The position numbers and the translations under genes are program-made. Source: Membranipora membranacea (taxonomy: Eukaryota > Bryozoa > Gymnolaemata > Cheilostomatida > Membraniporidae). Taken from it: a stretch of 64,000 nt of DNA. Positions 13,001 to 24,613 of this stretch are shown here, in pieces. Location: NCBI GenBank assembly GCA_914767715.1, contig OU612070.1, forward strand, positions 3,799,501-3,863,500, read 5' to 3'. How positions within the stretch are numbered: position 1 is the first letter of the stretch; each line of letters starts with the position of its first letter. The notes under the pieces are model-generated. The model saw nothing but the letters and a program-made list of their open reading frames with translations, was not told the origin of the DNA and did not search any database.

Positions 13001-14425
13001 CAAATTTGAATGAATGGAAACCAATACACCAACATACGATTTAGATTACATCAGATGACATTATGGCATATGTACATTACATTACATGTGTGTTACCTTC
13101 ACTGTTGTGATTGGTGCTTGGTGACTTTCATAGCTGTTATCGTTTGCCGAAGTACTTTCATTGCTAGGCAAACTCTCATCTGCCAGTGAGCCCTCACTTT
13201 CATCAGAGTTATGAAATCTGTCACATTGATAGCCCTGGGAAGAAGAGAGGACCTATTCAACAGTACTAACAAATGATACCATTTGCAATAACGATAAAAT
13301 GTTCAAATTACAATGAGTGAAACCTAGTCTGTTTTAAAAAGTTCTAATGAATGAACTCACGTCACAGGTTTGTAGAAACCCGCTGACTGAGTCTCTGGCT
13401 GTGTCAGTTGAAAGCAGGAACCTCACAATCCACGGATCAGGGTTGATCTCAATACTCAGATGACTGGTTCCAGATGTAGACGGTACAAGATGAACTTCCT
13501 CACCATCATCACATTGTACTATTTCGGCCAATGCAGTCACGGGGCAATAATGGGCAGGATTTTGAGCCAATGGGATTTTGAGGAGTTCCTCACATTGCTT
13601 GACAAAAGTGCGATTCTTTTTCGTATGAATGGTTGTGATTCTCCATGCGATGCCATCACAGATGCGTTTGTAGCTTGAAACACTTGGTGAATGTCCGAGA
13701 CTAAGGAGAGCTAAATGTTTCATTCTTGGCCCCTCCGGTTTGTTCAGCTCAGCGTATGATACTAATGTACAAGTGATGCATTTTTGGCCTTTTCTATGAG
13801 CCTGTTCTCCAGGTGACATGTAAGAAATCTTCTGGATTATTCGAATGTGATCATCGTAAAGGCTTCCACTCTGAAAACAGAACATCTACATTTCATAGCT
13901 TCCTCAACATAGCACGTGTTTTCTGGGGCAGGTAGTTATGACAATTCTTACTTTTACCTTATCTGCTTCTTCTTCCTATTTGATAGTTTAGCAGTCTAGG
14001 TAGTTACCAATGGAACACTATTTGCCCATACACAAATCAAATACAATATTTATTAATACCTTTCCATTAGATGTGTCCAGCGGTGTCAAATTTGAATGAA
14101 TGGGAGCCAAAATACCACCATACGATTAAGATTACATCAGATGACATTTATTATGGCCTATGTACATATTCATCGCCAATAAAATAATTACCTGCACTGT
14201 TGTGATTGGTGCTCGGTGACTTTCGGAGCGGTTATCGTTTTCAGAATTACCGTCATCACTAGACAAACTTTCATCTACCAATGAGCCCTCGCGTTTATCA
14301 GAGTTATGGAACCAGTCACTTTGATAGCCCTGGAAAGAAGGGAGGACCTATTTAACATTACCAACAAAATATGATACCATTCTCAATTACTATAAGTATT
14401 CAAACTGAAATGTGTAGTCTAGGTA

Positions 14426-14466
<41 letters not shown>

Positions 14467-17400
14467 TTTATTATTGCCGATCAAAGTCAATGACAAATAA
14501 AGACCATGCATAAATAAATAATAAAAACAAACAGTCAGGTGTATTTATGAAAAATATCATTGTCTATAAATGCTGTCCTATTTATAGAACGGTGATTTGG
14601 GCTTCCAAAAATATTTTACACGGATGATTCTCATTTTCTTTAACCTTTGCAATATATCGAAAACGAAGAATATCAAGATGTATTTTTAGCTCTTCGAGCT
14701 TTAGTAAAGAAAGTCTCTCTTCATACTCTTCTTCATATGGAATCATAATTCTGGTGCAGAGCTTTTGAAATCTCTCCAGTTTATCCTTATCAATTTGGGA
14801 GGTGTTTGGGAACCAGCACGGGGCTGCATATGTTAAAACCGATAAAATTCTAGCTTTGTAAAATAATATCAGTGAGTGAGATCTCACACCAGCTTTTCTT
14901 AGCTTTATAAGACCATTACGTGAATGTTTTGTTTTGTCAATGATATGGTCTACATGGGAGTGAAACTTCAGGTGCTCATCAGATATCACACCAAGGAACC
15001 TCACATTTGGGGTGCAGAGTATTTCAGAGTGATTGATGTTATAGGTGTCAATGGTGAGTGTTTTTTGTAAAGTGAAGTTTATGGAGAGAGTTTTGTTCAC
15101 AATCTAAAGCAGAAAGTTATCAGTGCAGTACTGAGAGGTGTAATCGAGTGCTCTTTGAAGGTGGTTGTCGCTGATGCTCACAGTTGCCCGATGAGCAGTG
15201 GAGTCAGTCATGAGACAGTTAGATTTTGATAGCGGATGGTATAAAGTTGTGTCATCGGCAAACTTAAGATGTGGTGTTGGTGGTGACAAGTCATCGATAA
15301 ATGCATTCCAGAGTAGAGGACCTAGTACTGTCTCTTGGGGGACACCTATATTAATTGGACTGAAGATGGATTTTTCGTTGCGAAACCTTACACATTGTTC
15401 TCTATTAGAGAGAAAGTCCTGAACAATAGCTACAAGATATCTATCTAGATTCAGTTTTAAAAGTTTCTTGACAGCGAGATCTGGACGCATTTTGTCGAAT
15501 GCCTTAGAAAAGTCTAGCATTATTGCCTGAACACCGAGATTGTCATTGCAATCAAGCAAGCTAGCCACACTAGATGAAAAGTTCACCAAAGCATCTGTGG
15601 TACCAATATTTTTTGTGTAAGCATATTGGTATTTGAGAGTGGGAAATTTCTCTGTAATGCGCCAGTAGAGAGTATTCTTACCAATGGAACAATGTTTGCC
15701 CATGCAAAAAGTTGTAGCGCAAATGAGTTAAGTGGTTAACTGATTATGAATATGGCAACAGTTTTTTTCCTCACCAGATTTATGGGGTCTACTGCCTCAC
15801 TGCCACATGTGTATACGTCCTCATGACTATCTGTCTCATTTGTTATATCTGGTGTACCTATACAGAATATATAGAAAGATAATGAGTTTGGTAAGGCCAA
15901 TATTCTACATAAACAACAAAGGGATGCGGTTGACGGTTGTATTTGTTAGAGCTGCCATATTTGTCTTTAAAGATTGACCAATGAGACCAGTTTATTTTTT
16001 CTCTCAGTATGATAAACATTCAAATGCTAAAAAAACAAAGAGTTGGGAGAAAGTCATCCTTGAGTCATATCAATGAACTTAACCCCTAGTTCATTGGTCA
16101 AATCATGGTATAGTTCAAATAAACTTGTCTGTTTTTACAGCTTTAGGTCCAGATTTGAAGGCTCTGTGACCAATGAGCGAGTTCATTGCTGTGACCATCC
16201 TGGGAATTTATTCCAGCTTTACATGGCTCCAAGTAGGGAATTCTCCCTGTTCCAGTACCTTCAATAATTTGATTGGCTGTGTATTACTCATATAGTAAAG
16301 ACAAGATCAACCAAATGTGGTCATCCTTTTTGGTTGGTGATCCCACAACCATAGCAACCGGCAAAACGCAGCAAACTAGGTTCCTACACTTGTTAAAAAA
16401 TGTCAAAATTCATAACTTAGGTACCAATAATTGCCATATTTATAATTGTTCGGACACAGGCGTGACCAAATTTGGAAACCTGTCAACAAAAGGTTACCAC
16501 GTGACAAGGTTAGACACGAACTAGTATTTAGAGCAAGTGCACTTTGTCACATGCTGTTATCACTTGTGTACATTTATTCATGGCTGTTCACATCCTCAAT
16601 GAGTGCTTAGTATCTCTGACCTTGTTGAAATATGAAGCCAGCAAAGATTCAGGGAGTTCATCTTTCAAAGCATGCCTTAGCTCAAAAAGATTTAAATAGA
16701 TTGGCTCAATCACTCACATCCTTCATATTTCTGTCCAATCAATGTTACTATATTATGATAAGTTTTGAACCTTCAATTTAAAAATCTAGTACAACTCCAC
16801 CATTATTCATCTGAGAGGTTTCAAATCTCATAAATGCAATTTTGATCTACATATCAGGGGTAATTTTCCATGTTGATTTCAGCACAATCACAGCAAGGAT
16901 TTGTATGCAAGTTTCTTGCTTATTCTAAAATACCAGTTATCTTATTGCATAAAATAGACATTCACAGAGAGCCCTGAGCACTGAACATTTTCTAAGGGGT
17001 CTCCAACTCAAAGGGTGGCTAAGCAGCTGAATACTCCTAGAGGGCAATAACCTTTTTGTTATATTCATTTCCCCAATGATCAACCTTCCTGCAATGGCTA
17101 ATGTTCCAATTACATCCTCAATTTCATCTGCCTTGTTATCGGCAATTTTCTCACTTGAGGCTGGATTATCACATTGTTTGATTGTTACAGTATATTTATA
17201 ATTGCATCCTGATGCAACAGCTATGCTCTGTTATGATGTCCAAAAAAGAAAAGCACTGATTATTTTGTGCTAACCGAAAGTGACAGCATAAGATAAAACT
17301 TACCATATATTGATTTTGGAAGAATGAGACATTTTGTGAGACTGGATATGCACTCAACATGCTCTCCACTTTCTACGATACTCATCATAAATGCCACACG

Positions 17401-20400
17401 AGTGAGCATGGTGAACACATCTGTTTTCCCGTCGGCTTTCAGAAGTTCATCAGCTGCAAAACTCATGAATGACTTCTTAGTTGATTCTTGATCAGAGATT
17501 GTTGCCATCATTACGACAGTGTTGGGCCTCAGTTGACACATTAGTCTGCCAGTACTGACATGCTTTGGCTCTTGTGATGACAACTCGGGATAAACTTGAG
17601 CAAAGATAACCTGTAACGAGCGTAGGTATCTTACAATTATACAAGAAATGCTGCAGGAATAAATGCTACAAATTTCAGGACAATGGATAACAGACTCTTG
17701 ATTTTGTATTATGTTGAATTGGCAATCGAGTTGTGTTAGTTTAATGGTTGAATGGAGTCTCCAATATAGGTTTTGGGTGGTTGACACTGGATGTGGGCAA
17801 AATACAAGCTTAGAAATCCCTGTGTCCTATAGCACAAACCCTCCCTTCGGATCCCCTTTTTTCTTTATCTCCTCATACGCCCTTCCTGCCATGTGCCTCT
17901 TTGCAGCATGTATTGACAAGCTTGTCAAGACAGGCTAGCTCAACACACATATTCAGTGATATACATAAAAATTGGTTCAAGCCCCATCTTAATTTAAAGA
18001 AAATAAATCATTTCTCATGACCTGCCCTTCTCACCAGTGGGATATGTTGAGGAAAAGATTTTTGAAGCTCCAGTAAGGTGTCTGCAAAACTCTTCTCATT
18101 CCATATGACCGACATTATGAGGAGCGAACATTCACTAGCTATTCTTTTGAGTGCGGTGTGCAGCTCAATTTTTTGTCCTACTTCATATGTGTACTGTCCT
18201 CCTATAATGCTCTCCATGGCCTTTTTGTAATCCCTCGGCATGGATTTTTGTACTGGTTCATCAAAGATCAGAGCATGAGGATAACCCTTAAATATGCATA
18301 ACATGTTAGGTTACACAAAGTAAATTCTTTTCTGTTTTATCATTTCAATATTTGTAAGCATCATCAAAATAATTTTTTATCTTCTCAACATTGTATGTTT
18401 TGTGACAAAAATGGCTAAGGTTGAGATGAACAAAAAATTTTTTCTAAATGTAATCTAATCCTTTTAACCACCAGTCATACAAAGTGCTCAAACTGTGCTG
18501 AAGGAATGTGATATCCTTTTGAGGGAAATATTCAAAGAAACATGTCCAAAGCCCTTGCAGCCAGTGTGCAATGCCGGTGATGTTTTTTTGTAATAATTGC
18601 AGACTCCATGTTTCAACTTTAAAGCACATTGTGGTCAGTTATAGATTGGGGTGTGTGAATAATAAAACATTATGAGACAACATCGCACATGAGGCGAGAT
18701 TTTTTAGGTTTTGAGTCATGTATCTTATTGCTTTTCCATCATGGGCTCACCTTCTTCAAATTGTATGTCTTTGAAGGATCCGTCATATTGGTATTCATCT
18801 CATCATGCTCATCTGGAGACAATTGCCTTCTATCTCCTGCATCATATACAATAGTTTTAGGATGAAAAATTGCCTGGCAACCATAATGTGAAAGCAGCTA
18901 ACTCAGTTACTTTGTGAGATTGTTCATTTCTCCCCTATTCTGCTCTGCACTCGCAGGAAAAAATATACTCTTTCTACTGAGGAAAATCTATCCGACTAAC
19001 CTTGTCACAATGTACTGTCTTTTTGCCGCCAACCCAAATATATGTTTGCGATTGACTCTTAAATTTATCGGTCACACAAACATATCTTCTTAGGTAATTT
19101 AAAAATTATTCACACAGCCTGTTCTTTTCTGTAATAAAATCTGTCTAGAGCGTCTACAGAAAAGCATTACATTTACTTTGAGTTCATAGTTCTACGGCCC
19201 TCAAGTTTATGAAGTCACTTTGAAATTTGAAGGTTGTAGATTTTTTTTATGAATGCAGAAGGTAACAAGGGACATCAAAATACGCCTGAAAATGAGGTCA
19301 TAGAATGCGGTGACAGGCATTTCATAATACTTCAGTGAAAATATATAGACCAATCAGAGTACAGACCTTCATTGTTTACAATAGGAGGAGGGACCAGCAA
19401 CTTCTTAAGAGTGCTCTGTGTGATAGTTTGGTATAGAGATCTGCGTCTTTTCAATGTGTTAGTGAGCAGTTCATGCATGTCCATTCTTCCGTCGGTAGAC
19501 TCATGAAGTGCCATTACTATATCAGTAACAGCGATCATAAAGTCACTAGCAACCCAAACTACTATGGTGTCCGGTCTGTCTAACGTATGAATAAAACATC
19601 GTGGAGCAACCATGACCTGCGTATAGAAATATAGACATCAATACAATGTGTAGAAACAATCTGGACAAATTTCACCTACAACCTCTTAATCTAGTTTTAA
19701 CATTGACATTGGCGTTGTCCAAACAATTACTAGGGTTTCAAAACTCTGACTAAATACGTCTAAATGTGTTTCCAAATATAGTTTTTAAACATGATCATCA
19801 TATTCAAGGTGCAAAACCATTTTCCGCCTTTTCTGGAAACCAGGAAAATGTTTTGCGGCTTTTCGAAATAGAGGATAACGATTTTCCAATCATGTACAGG
19901 GAGCACAATACAAGAACCAATTGTTAGGTGCCTCAGACAATCACAAAGTGCTATGTCCCAAACTTCATTTTCATAGTGACATCATAATTCATGGGAATGA
20001 GATATACTTTCCCTTATGGGAGGAAATCTTTCAATTATCAATTATTCATGGCAAATAGAGCCTTGAATTTTTTTACCATGCAAATCTGACATGCCTTTAT
20101 CATAAAAAACAGCCTGACTATAACATGCATTGGCCTTTGGTACCTCTTTGATATACTATTTTGTATATTAGGTCTTCTAAAATTATCATCAACTTTTTCT
20201 GCATCAATAGAGTCAATGCGAATCGGAGATAAAAGTATCAGATCAATACAAATATCCGAAACCATTTTATAGAGAGCTGAAATAATGAAAAAGTATGTAG
20301 CTATTATATACTAGTGATATACCCTATTGTTGCAGCTGGTTCCCACTGCTTCTCAACGATTAATGATAGCACACCAACTTGAACATCCACATATTCTAGA

Positions 20401-22586
20401 ATGCTTTTGTGGATTTACAAATTTTGAAACTGCGTTAAATTATTCTTCGATCACTTCGCCGGGTACATAATAACCATTGCGATAACCTTGAAACACCAGT
20501 CTAACTCCGGCCAATGTCCTTATTAAATTGTATTTCTGCCATTTTATGCAGGGGCTGCCACGGGATTACATGACTTATCACTAGAAACTTGAGGCAGATA
20601 ATCAAATCTGGGCCTTTGAGTCAGGATATCATTATCCCTTTACCCACACCTCTTCAAAATAGAAGAGGACATTTGGTCTCAATCGTTTTCAAGTTAATGC
20701 AGCTGACATCATATTTCCAAAAAGATTTTTATAAAACAGCTACAAAAACATGCATACCCTAATAATTCTGCTCAATTGTCTCTCACCAATGGTAAATCTT
20801 TGGGCAGAATGTCCAAGATGGTCTCTTTGAAGTCCACTGTCTCCACTCTGTGATCAGATGTGATAATGTGAACGAAGAGAAGTGAACAGTTGACAATGTG
20901 AGGAACCAACTCCTGAATCTTCTTTGCCACATCAGCGCCGTCAGACCACATCTCTTCTAAGACAGTGATTCCTGAAGACTGTAAGATATGCAGGAGGTGA
21001 TCTTTTTGGTCATCTGTTTCACAGTTTTTGTGATATAGGATGATTGCATATTGGCTGCCTTCCGCTTGGTAATATTGAGTGCTAACCTGATCTTTAATAC
21101 TCTGTATCCATTGTTGTTGCACTACAAAAGATTCCGATATTTTATTTGATTGTAATAATATTTCACCAACATATTATATGGAGTACAAGATGAGAATAAC
21201 GAGTTTATTAACAATTGTCGTGTTAATTAAACCATTCTTTAAAAACAGCTTTTAAACAAAAAGTCTCCGCATGAAAAAGTTAAAAACAGTTTACAATATT
21301 ATAGTGGTCACATTTCACGAAGCGAGCTATCTCTTCCCTATGTCACAGTTTTGTAGCGACCAGACCAGATTTTCCAAGCGTGTTCCTAAGTAAACATTTA
21401 ACCAAATACCCTTCCAGCACCAATTGACAAAATGGCTGATATAGTCACATGGTGACAATCAAGAATATGTATAAATGTAGGACACATACACACCTTGATA
21501 TTCTGGCTCTTGATATATTTCTGATAGAATATCTGACAAAACTTTTTGAGGCATACTGTTTACGGAGTTAGTGTTTTGCTCGAACAAAAGACTGTCTGAA
21601 ATTGAGTTTTGGCGTATCCTAACAGCCAGGTCATAGGCTGTTAAATCATTCTGATCTTTGAGATGCAGCAGCAACTTCCAGCGGGATGGGTCCAGAATTT
21701 CCATTTCCTTCATTTCAGAAATCACATTTGCGATTTGATTTTTTCCCACGTAATGTAAAGGTGACCACCATCCATGATCCGGTGAGAGAATCTGTCGATT
21801 CTCTGAGAAAGAAAATTCTTTCATATATTTCAGGAAAACTGATACTGTTTCCTTCTGAATGGTGTAGCACGCCAAATGAAGAGGGGTCCGCCCATTGCTG
21901 TCTCGCATTGAAAATAGATTGCATATTTCTTGGAAATTTAGTGACTTTGTTATAGCCTCAATGGCAACACAGCCTTTTGTTGCTTCCAAAATGGCAGATT
22001 GATGTATGATTGTGCGTTTGTGTTTGTCAAACGGTCTCTTCAAAAATTGCATTCGCTTGCCTGGTTCAAGGCGTGACAGCAGAACTTCTGCTACTTCCCA
22101 TTGGTGATAAATCATAGCCTCATTGAGCCATTCCATAGTTAAATAACTTTGGACTTCAATGTCTACAACTTCCAATATGACTTTCATTGCTGTGATGTCG
22201 GTGGAGTAATCGTCGATATTAATAAGACTGGTGTGCTTTTCAGGCTGGACACACTTGATGATTTTCTTTGCCATTTCTCTATTTTCCTTTGCAGCCATAT
22301 ATAACGCGGAATTCCCATTCTTATTCTTCAATGTTAGTAAATGATAGGGTATAGCAGCCTGGAAGGAAACTAGAATCGTGTCTAATACTTCTAACCCACC
22401 CTCGACAGCCATATGAATAGCTGAATTTCCATCAGAATCAGCAACGTTTACGATTGAGTCGCTGTTGAATTGTTTGAGAATTGAGCGAATCCGATGTAAG
22501 TTTTTATTCCTTATACCATCTATCAACTGTTCATCAATGTCACTCTGATGTGTAGAGTGTGATGATCTAGAGTTTGAAGACCCCAT
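10029..22586 (-). CDS. Ankyrin-repeat protein with two tandem degenerate caspase-like units and an unrecognised C-terminal region
   Basis: Thirteen minus-strand exons join in frame (5,259 nt, 1,752 residues): 22586-21494, 21121-20787, 19616-19367, 18836-18751, 18286-18035, 17610-17304, 15857-15775, 14329-14192, 13870-13361, 13234-13097, 12813-12259, 11764-11177, 10952-10029. Exon 1 starts MGSSNSRSS and holds ankyrin-like repeats (DGNSAIHMAVEGG, NGNSALYMAAKEN, NGRTPLHLAC). Exons 2-3 and 5-6 are two caspase-like units with the same structure: a p20-like exon ending in ..PL at a phase-0 intron, then a p10-like exon starting V[MI][VF]A. The second p10-like exon has VFTMLTRV and SSLTKCL, matching caspase-3 HILTRV and SMLTKEL. 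Neither unit keeps the SHG motif; the QACRG position reads AQVYPE in unit 2 and APRCF in unit 1. Exons 7, 8 and 10 are acidic Ser/Asn-rich linkers. Exons 9 and 11-13 (about 750 residues) match nothing I recognise. Weakest point: the 12259 donor (ATT|GTTAGT), chosen because it restores phase. Confidence 0.72.
12065..12159. mobile_element. 95-bp element with 13-bp perfect inverted termini
   Basis: Left end GTTTGATCCAATT (12065-12077) and its exact reverse complement AATTGGATCAAAC (12147-12159) bracket a body containing GAATGCAGGC. It is related to the copies at 9785 and 3205. No clear target duplication is visible. It lies in an intron of the caspase-like gene. Confidence 0.55.
12845..12960. 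repeat. Interrupted (TA)n microsatellite
   Basis: Several runs of alternating TA broken by short AT-rich spacers, directly upstream (minus-strand sense) of the 12813 exon acceptor. A second pure (AT)n tract is at about 14430-14462. Confidence 0.9.
13097..13234 (-). repeat. Duplicated linker exon, copy B
   Basis: 138-bp, phase-0 exon (46 codons) starting GYQCDRFHNSD and ending ESHQAPITTVK. It shares 31 of 46 residues with copy A at 14192-14329, and the flanking intron on both sides is also similar over about 290 bp. Being symmetric (phase 0-0), the exon can be duplicated or skipped without changing frame. Confidence 0.85.
14192..14329 (-). repeat. Duplicated linker exon, copy A
   Basis: 138-bp, phase-0 exon starting GYQSDWFHNSD and ending ESHRAPITTVQ; good acceptor (tttccag) and donor (CAG|gtaatt). 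It is paralogous to 13097-13234. The 510-bp exon 13870-13361 lies between the two copies, so this is a non-adjacent exon duplication. Confidence 0.85.
14582..15703 (-). mobile_element. 5'-truncated non-LTR retrotransposon (Jockey/CR1-like reverse transcriptase)
   Basis: Minus-strand reverse-transcriptase reading frame with the expected motif order: LDFSKAFDKM, GVPQETVLGPLLWNAFIDDL, then the catalytic FADDTTLY, then the thumb and C-terminal region (VRFLGV, LTYAAPCWF). One in-frame TAG at about 15104-15106 splits it into 15703-15107 and 15103-14582. No endonuclease domain or ORF1 is present, so it is a 5'-truncated, dead copy. It lies in the same orientation inside the intron between exons 15857-15775 and 14329-14192 of the caspase-like gene. 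Clade assignment is tentative. Confidence 0.85.
16071..16096. mobile_element. 26-bp palindromic scar, CAATGAACT...AGTTCATTG
   Basis: Nine-base inverted ends identical to the termini of the 31077-31937 element, with 8 bp between. Flanks GTCATAT and GTCAAAT agree at 6 of 7 positions, as an aged 7-bp target duplication would. Probably an excision footprint. Confidence 0.55.
16171..16188. mobile_element. 18-bp palindromic scar with perfect 7-bp target duplication
   Basis: CAATGAGCGAGTTCATTG is flanked on both sides by CTGTGAC (16164-16170 and 16189-16195). The right 10 bp (GAGTTCATTG) equal the terminus of the element at 31077-31937; the left 6 bp match its other end. This looks like an excision footprint. 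Confidence 0.7.
17304..17610 (-). CDS. Caspase-like unit 2, p10-like exon
   Basis: Exon 6 of the ankyrin/caspase-like gene, directly after the p20-like exon 18286-18035 (phase-0 junction). It holds VIFAQVYPE at the catalytic-Cys strand position (no Cys), then a p10-like block with FAADELLKADGKTD, VFTMLTRVAFMM and SSLTKCLILP, in the same order and spacing as the C-terminal half of executioner caspases. This exon is the strongest evidence for the caspase fold in this gene. Without His and Cys it is expected to be a scaffold or regulator, not a protease. Confidence 0.68.
20787..21121 (-). CDS. Caspase-like unit 1, p20-like exon
   Basis: Exon 2 of the ankyrin/caspase-like gene. It reads as a caspase large-subunit core: a first strand (SQYAIILYHKN), a helix with an ILQSSGITVLEE segment, and a second strand (SLLFVHIITSDH) where active caspases have ..SHG. 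A His is present one or two positions after the expected place, so the catalytic His is doubtful. The exon ends at a phase-0 intron and pairs with 19367-19616, whose VMVAPRCF aligns with the strand leading to the catalytic QACRG and places a Cys at the right spacing. Assignment rests on visual alignment. Confidence 0.6.
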
Positions 22587-24613
22587 AGTGAGATATGACA
22601 ATGTGTTTTGCTGAATCCTGTTACAAATGGAGACCTTCCATTATACCAAATGCCTCTACCAGAAAATATTGTCAAACCCTATCCACCAAATTTCATAAAT
22701 GAGGTTGCATTTCTAGCCAGATTTTGTATAGGCTTCCACCGGACAAGATACCTCACCTTGTCACAAGGTGGTGCATTGTTCCACTTATGATTTGACTCGC
22801 GGTCAAGAGCAGTGGAACATACAACCAAGAGTATCATAAACATTTTATAAAGTTTTAAAAGTACTTATAAATGATGGGCTCAAGTGTCTGTTGAAATGCT
22901 ATAAACTATGGAACACCTAGTAAATAATATGCAGGTTATTTTTATTGTTTTATCATAAAAAAAATCACATACCACTTGAAGATTACCCATGAGGCTTTAG
23001 TGAAGAACAATCAGCTGAGAGCAACTTCAGAAAAATTCAGGTTCAACACATAGGGCCTAAGCAGTGATCATAAAACTAATACAAAGTTTGATAATTTTCT
23101 GTCAGATATGTCATTGAATGTTGAGTATTTGGTTTGAAGTGTGTGACAATTTTTTAATTGCTTTATCAGCTAGCTGTAGTTTGTTCCAGTTAAAACATTA
23201 CTCATGCTCAAAAGCCAATCGAGATTCAACCAAGTGCATTGTGTAAGCATTATAAAACTATCACAAAGTCATCGAAATAATGGTAAATAAATGCCATAAG
23301 TGTCCGATGACGTTGCTCTTAATTTGGAATCTCTAGTTTGGATTATGTCGTGATCTTCAATTGTTTTATCAGTAAAAGCAACAAACAGTATGCCTATATA
23401 TAGGCATATCGTTTGTTGCTCATATCTTTTTGAATTGGACTTCTTATTTGGTAGCGGCTATCAATATTCAGTACTACAATGTTCACTGGTCTTTTAACTT
23501 AATGTATGACGTCACTGCAAAAAAATCACATCTAGTGGGTTAAGTGGATTAAAATTGCAAGTCTGTCTCTGTCCGAAGACTGAGAAATGAAAGTGCCTTA
23601 AGTAGCTAGTACTAGGCTCTGAATACAATGGTGTCTTGTCTCCGTGGACGAACTCCCAACGAGGAGTCCACTCTTCGTCCTGCATTAAGGGTGCAATCGG
23701 GCCCTCGTTTGTCATACTTTTAAGCTATACTTTAGCGTTAATATCATGAATTGCGGCATTTTACAAATGATATAGTTGTACTTTTTCCGAACTAGGAGAT
23801 ACAGCCACGACTTGTAATGACAATCTTCCCGAGGCCTCTTACTCTCTAAATGATCCCTCATAACTCATCTTCGCTTCTTATTCAATGTTTGATTTTGTAG
23901 GCTGTGATAGAGTGATAAAGTTTGTTCTCCAAGCTGGTACTTTTCACATGGCGGATACAAAAAAGTATTGATCATCAGTGGAGATGGTGTAAAAACAATC
24001 AACAGCGAGGTCGAGCGCAAATCTTTGATATCCAATGTTAATTTCTAACTGCACTTTGTAGAATCCAAGTATGTTATCATTCGGTTGAGTGGAAAAATAA
24101 GAGGCGAGCTTATTCTTGTCATTGAGAAGGAAAATGAAAATCGTTTATAAATGCCGTAACATCCCTGCACAAATGGACCAAATCGAAATTTGTACATTGG
24201 ATACCGGATACTCATCACAGATGACTGCGAATGTCTTCTAAGTGAAATTGCCGATCGTTTCAACTACGCTCAACTTTATGGAAAGAAAAACTTTGAATGC
24301 TTTGTGACAAATTCGATACACATATTGTACTTCTCAAAAAGAAATAAATATAATTGCGTATGCAGATCCCTAAAACAAAAATACATCCTATGATGACTGG
24401 ATATTGATTGTGGTTAGTCATTTACACAATATCCCTACTTCTTCCGGGAATGCTGAAGTAAAGAAGAACCTTAGTTTTGTCAGGTTTGTTTGATATGTGC
24501 TGTTGGTATCTAAATATCAAAGACGAAATATTATGCATTAAAAGTTTTACATTATAAAATTAATATGATATGAGAGAAGTTGAAATTGGCAATTACGAAT
24601 CGTTCGTAAAAAC
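22587..24613. other. Spacer upstream of the caspase-like gene and downstream of the arylsulfatase cluster
   Basis: Contains the 5' region of the minus-strand caspase-like gene (first ATG at 22586) and, from about 24345, the start of the segmental duplication shared with 33610 onward. Apart from a short arylsulfatase fragment at 23601-23641 I see no coding exon. Confidence 0.5.
23601..23641 (-). pseudogene. Remnant of an arylsulfatase last exon
   Basis: The minus strand reads [12 protein letters not shown], nearly identical to the start of the last exon of both arylsulfatase genes ([11 protein letters not shown]), then similarity stops. It is the trace of a third, lost copy or of a partial duplication at the downstream edge of the cluster. 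Confidence 0.6.

Noticed and set aside
18444-18629. Minus-strand open frame between two caspase-like exons, a possible extra exon
   Set aside because: The flanking exons (18836-18751 and 18286-18035) already join in phase 0 and caspase-like order; no convincing acceptor/donor pair around it.
18996-19008. CTAACCTTGTCAC and 16496-16511 CACGTGACAAGGTTAG as ends of a larger member of the 33002 family
   Set aside because: The two half-sites are 2.5 kb apart with no matching 9-bp flanks.
22754-22771. CACCTTGTCACAAGGTG palindrome as another mini-element
   Set aside because: No flanking direct repeat of 7-9 bp and termini differ from both families.
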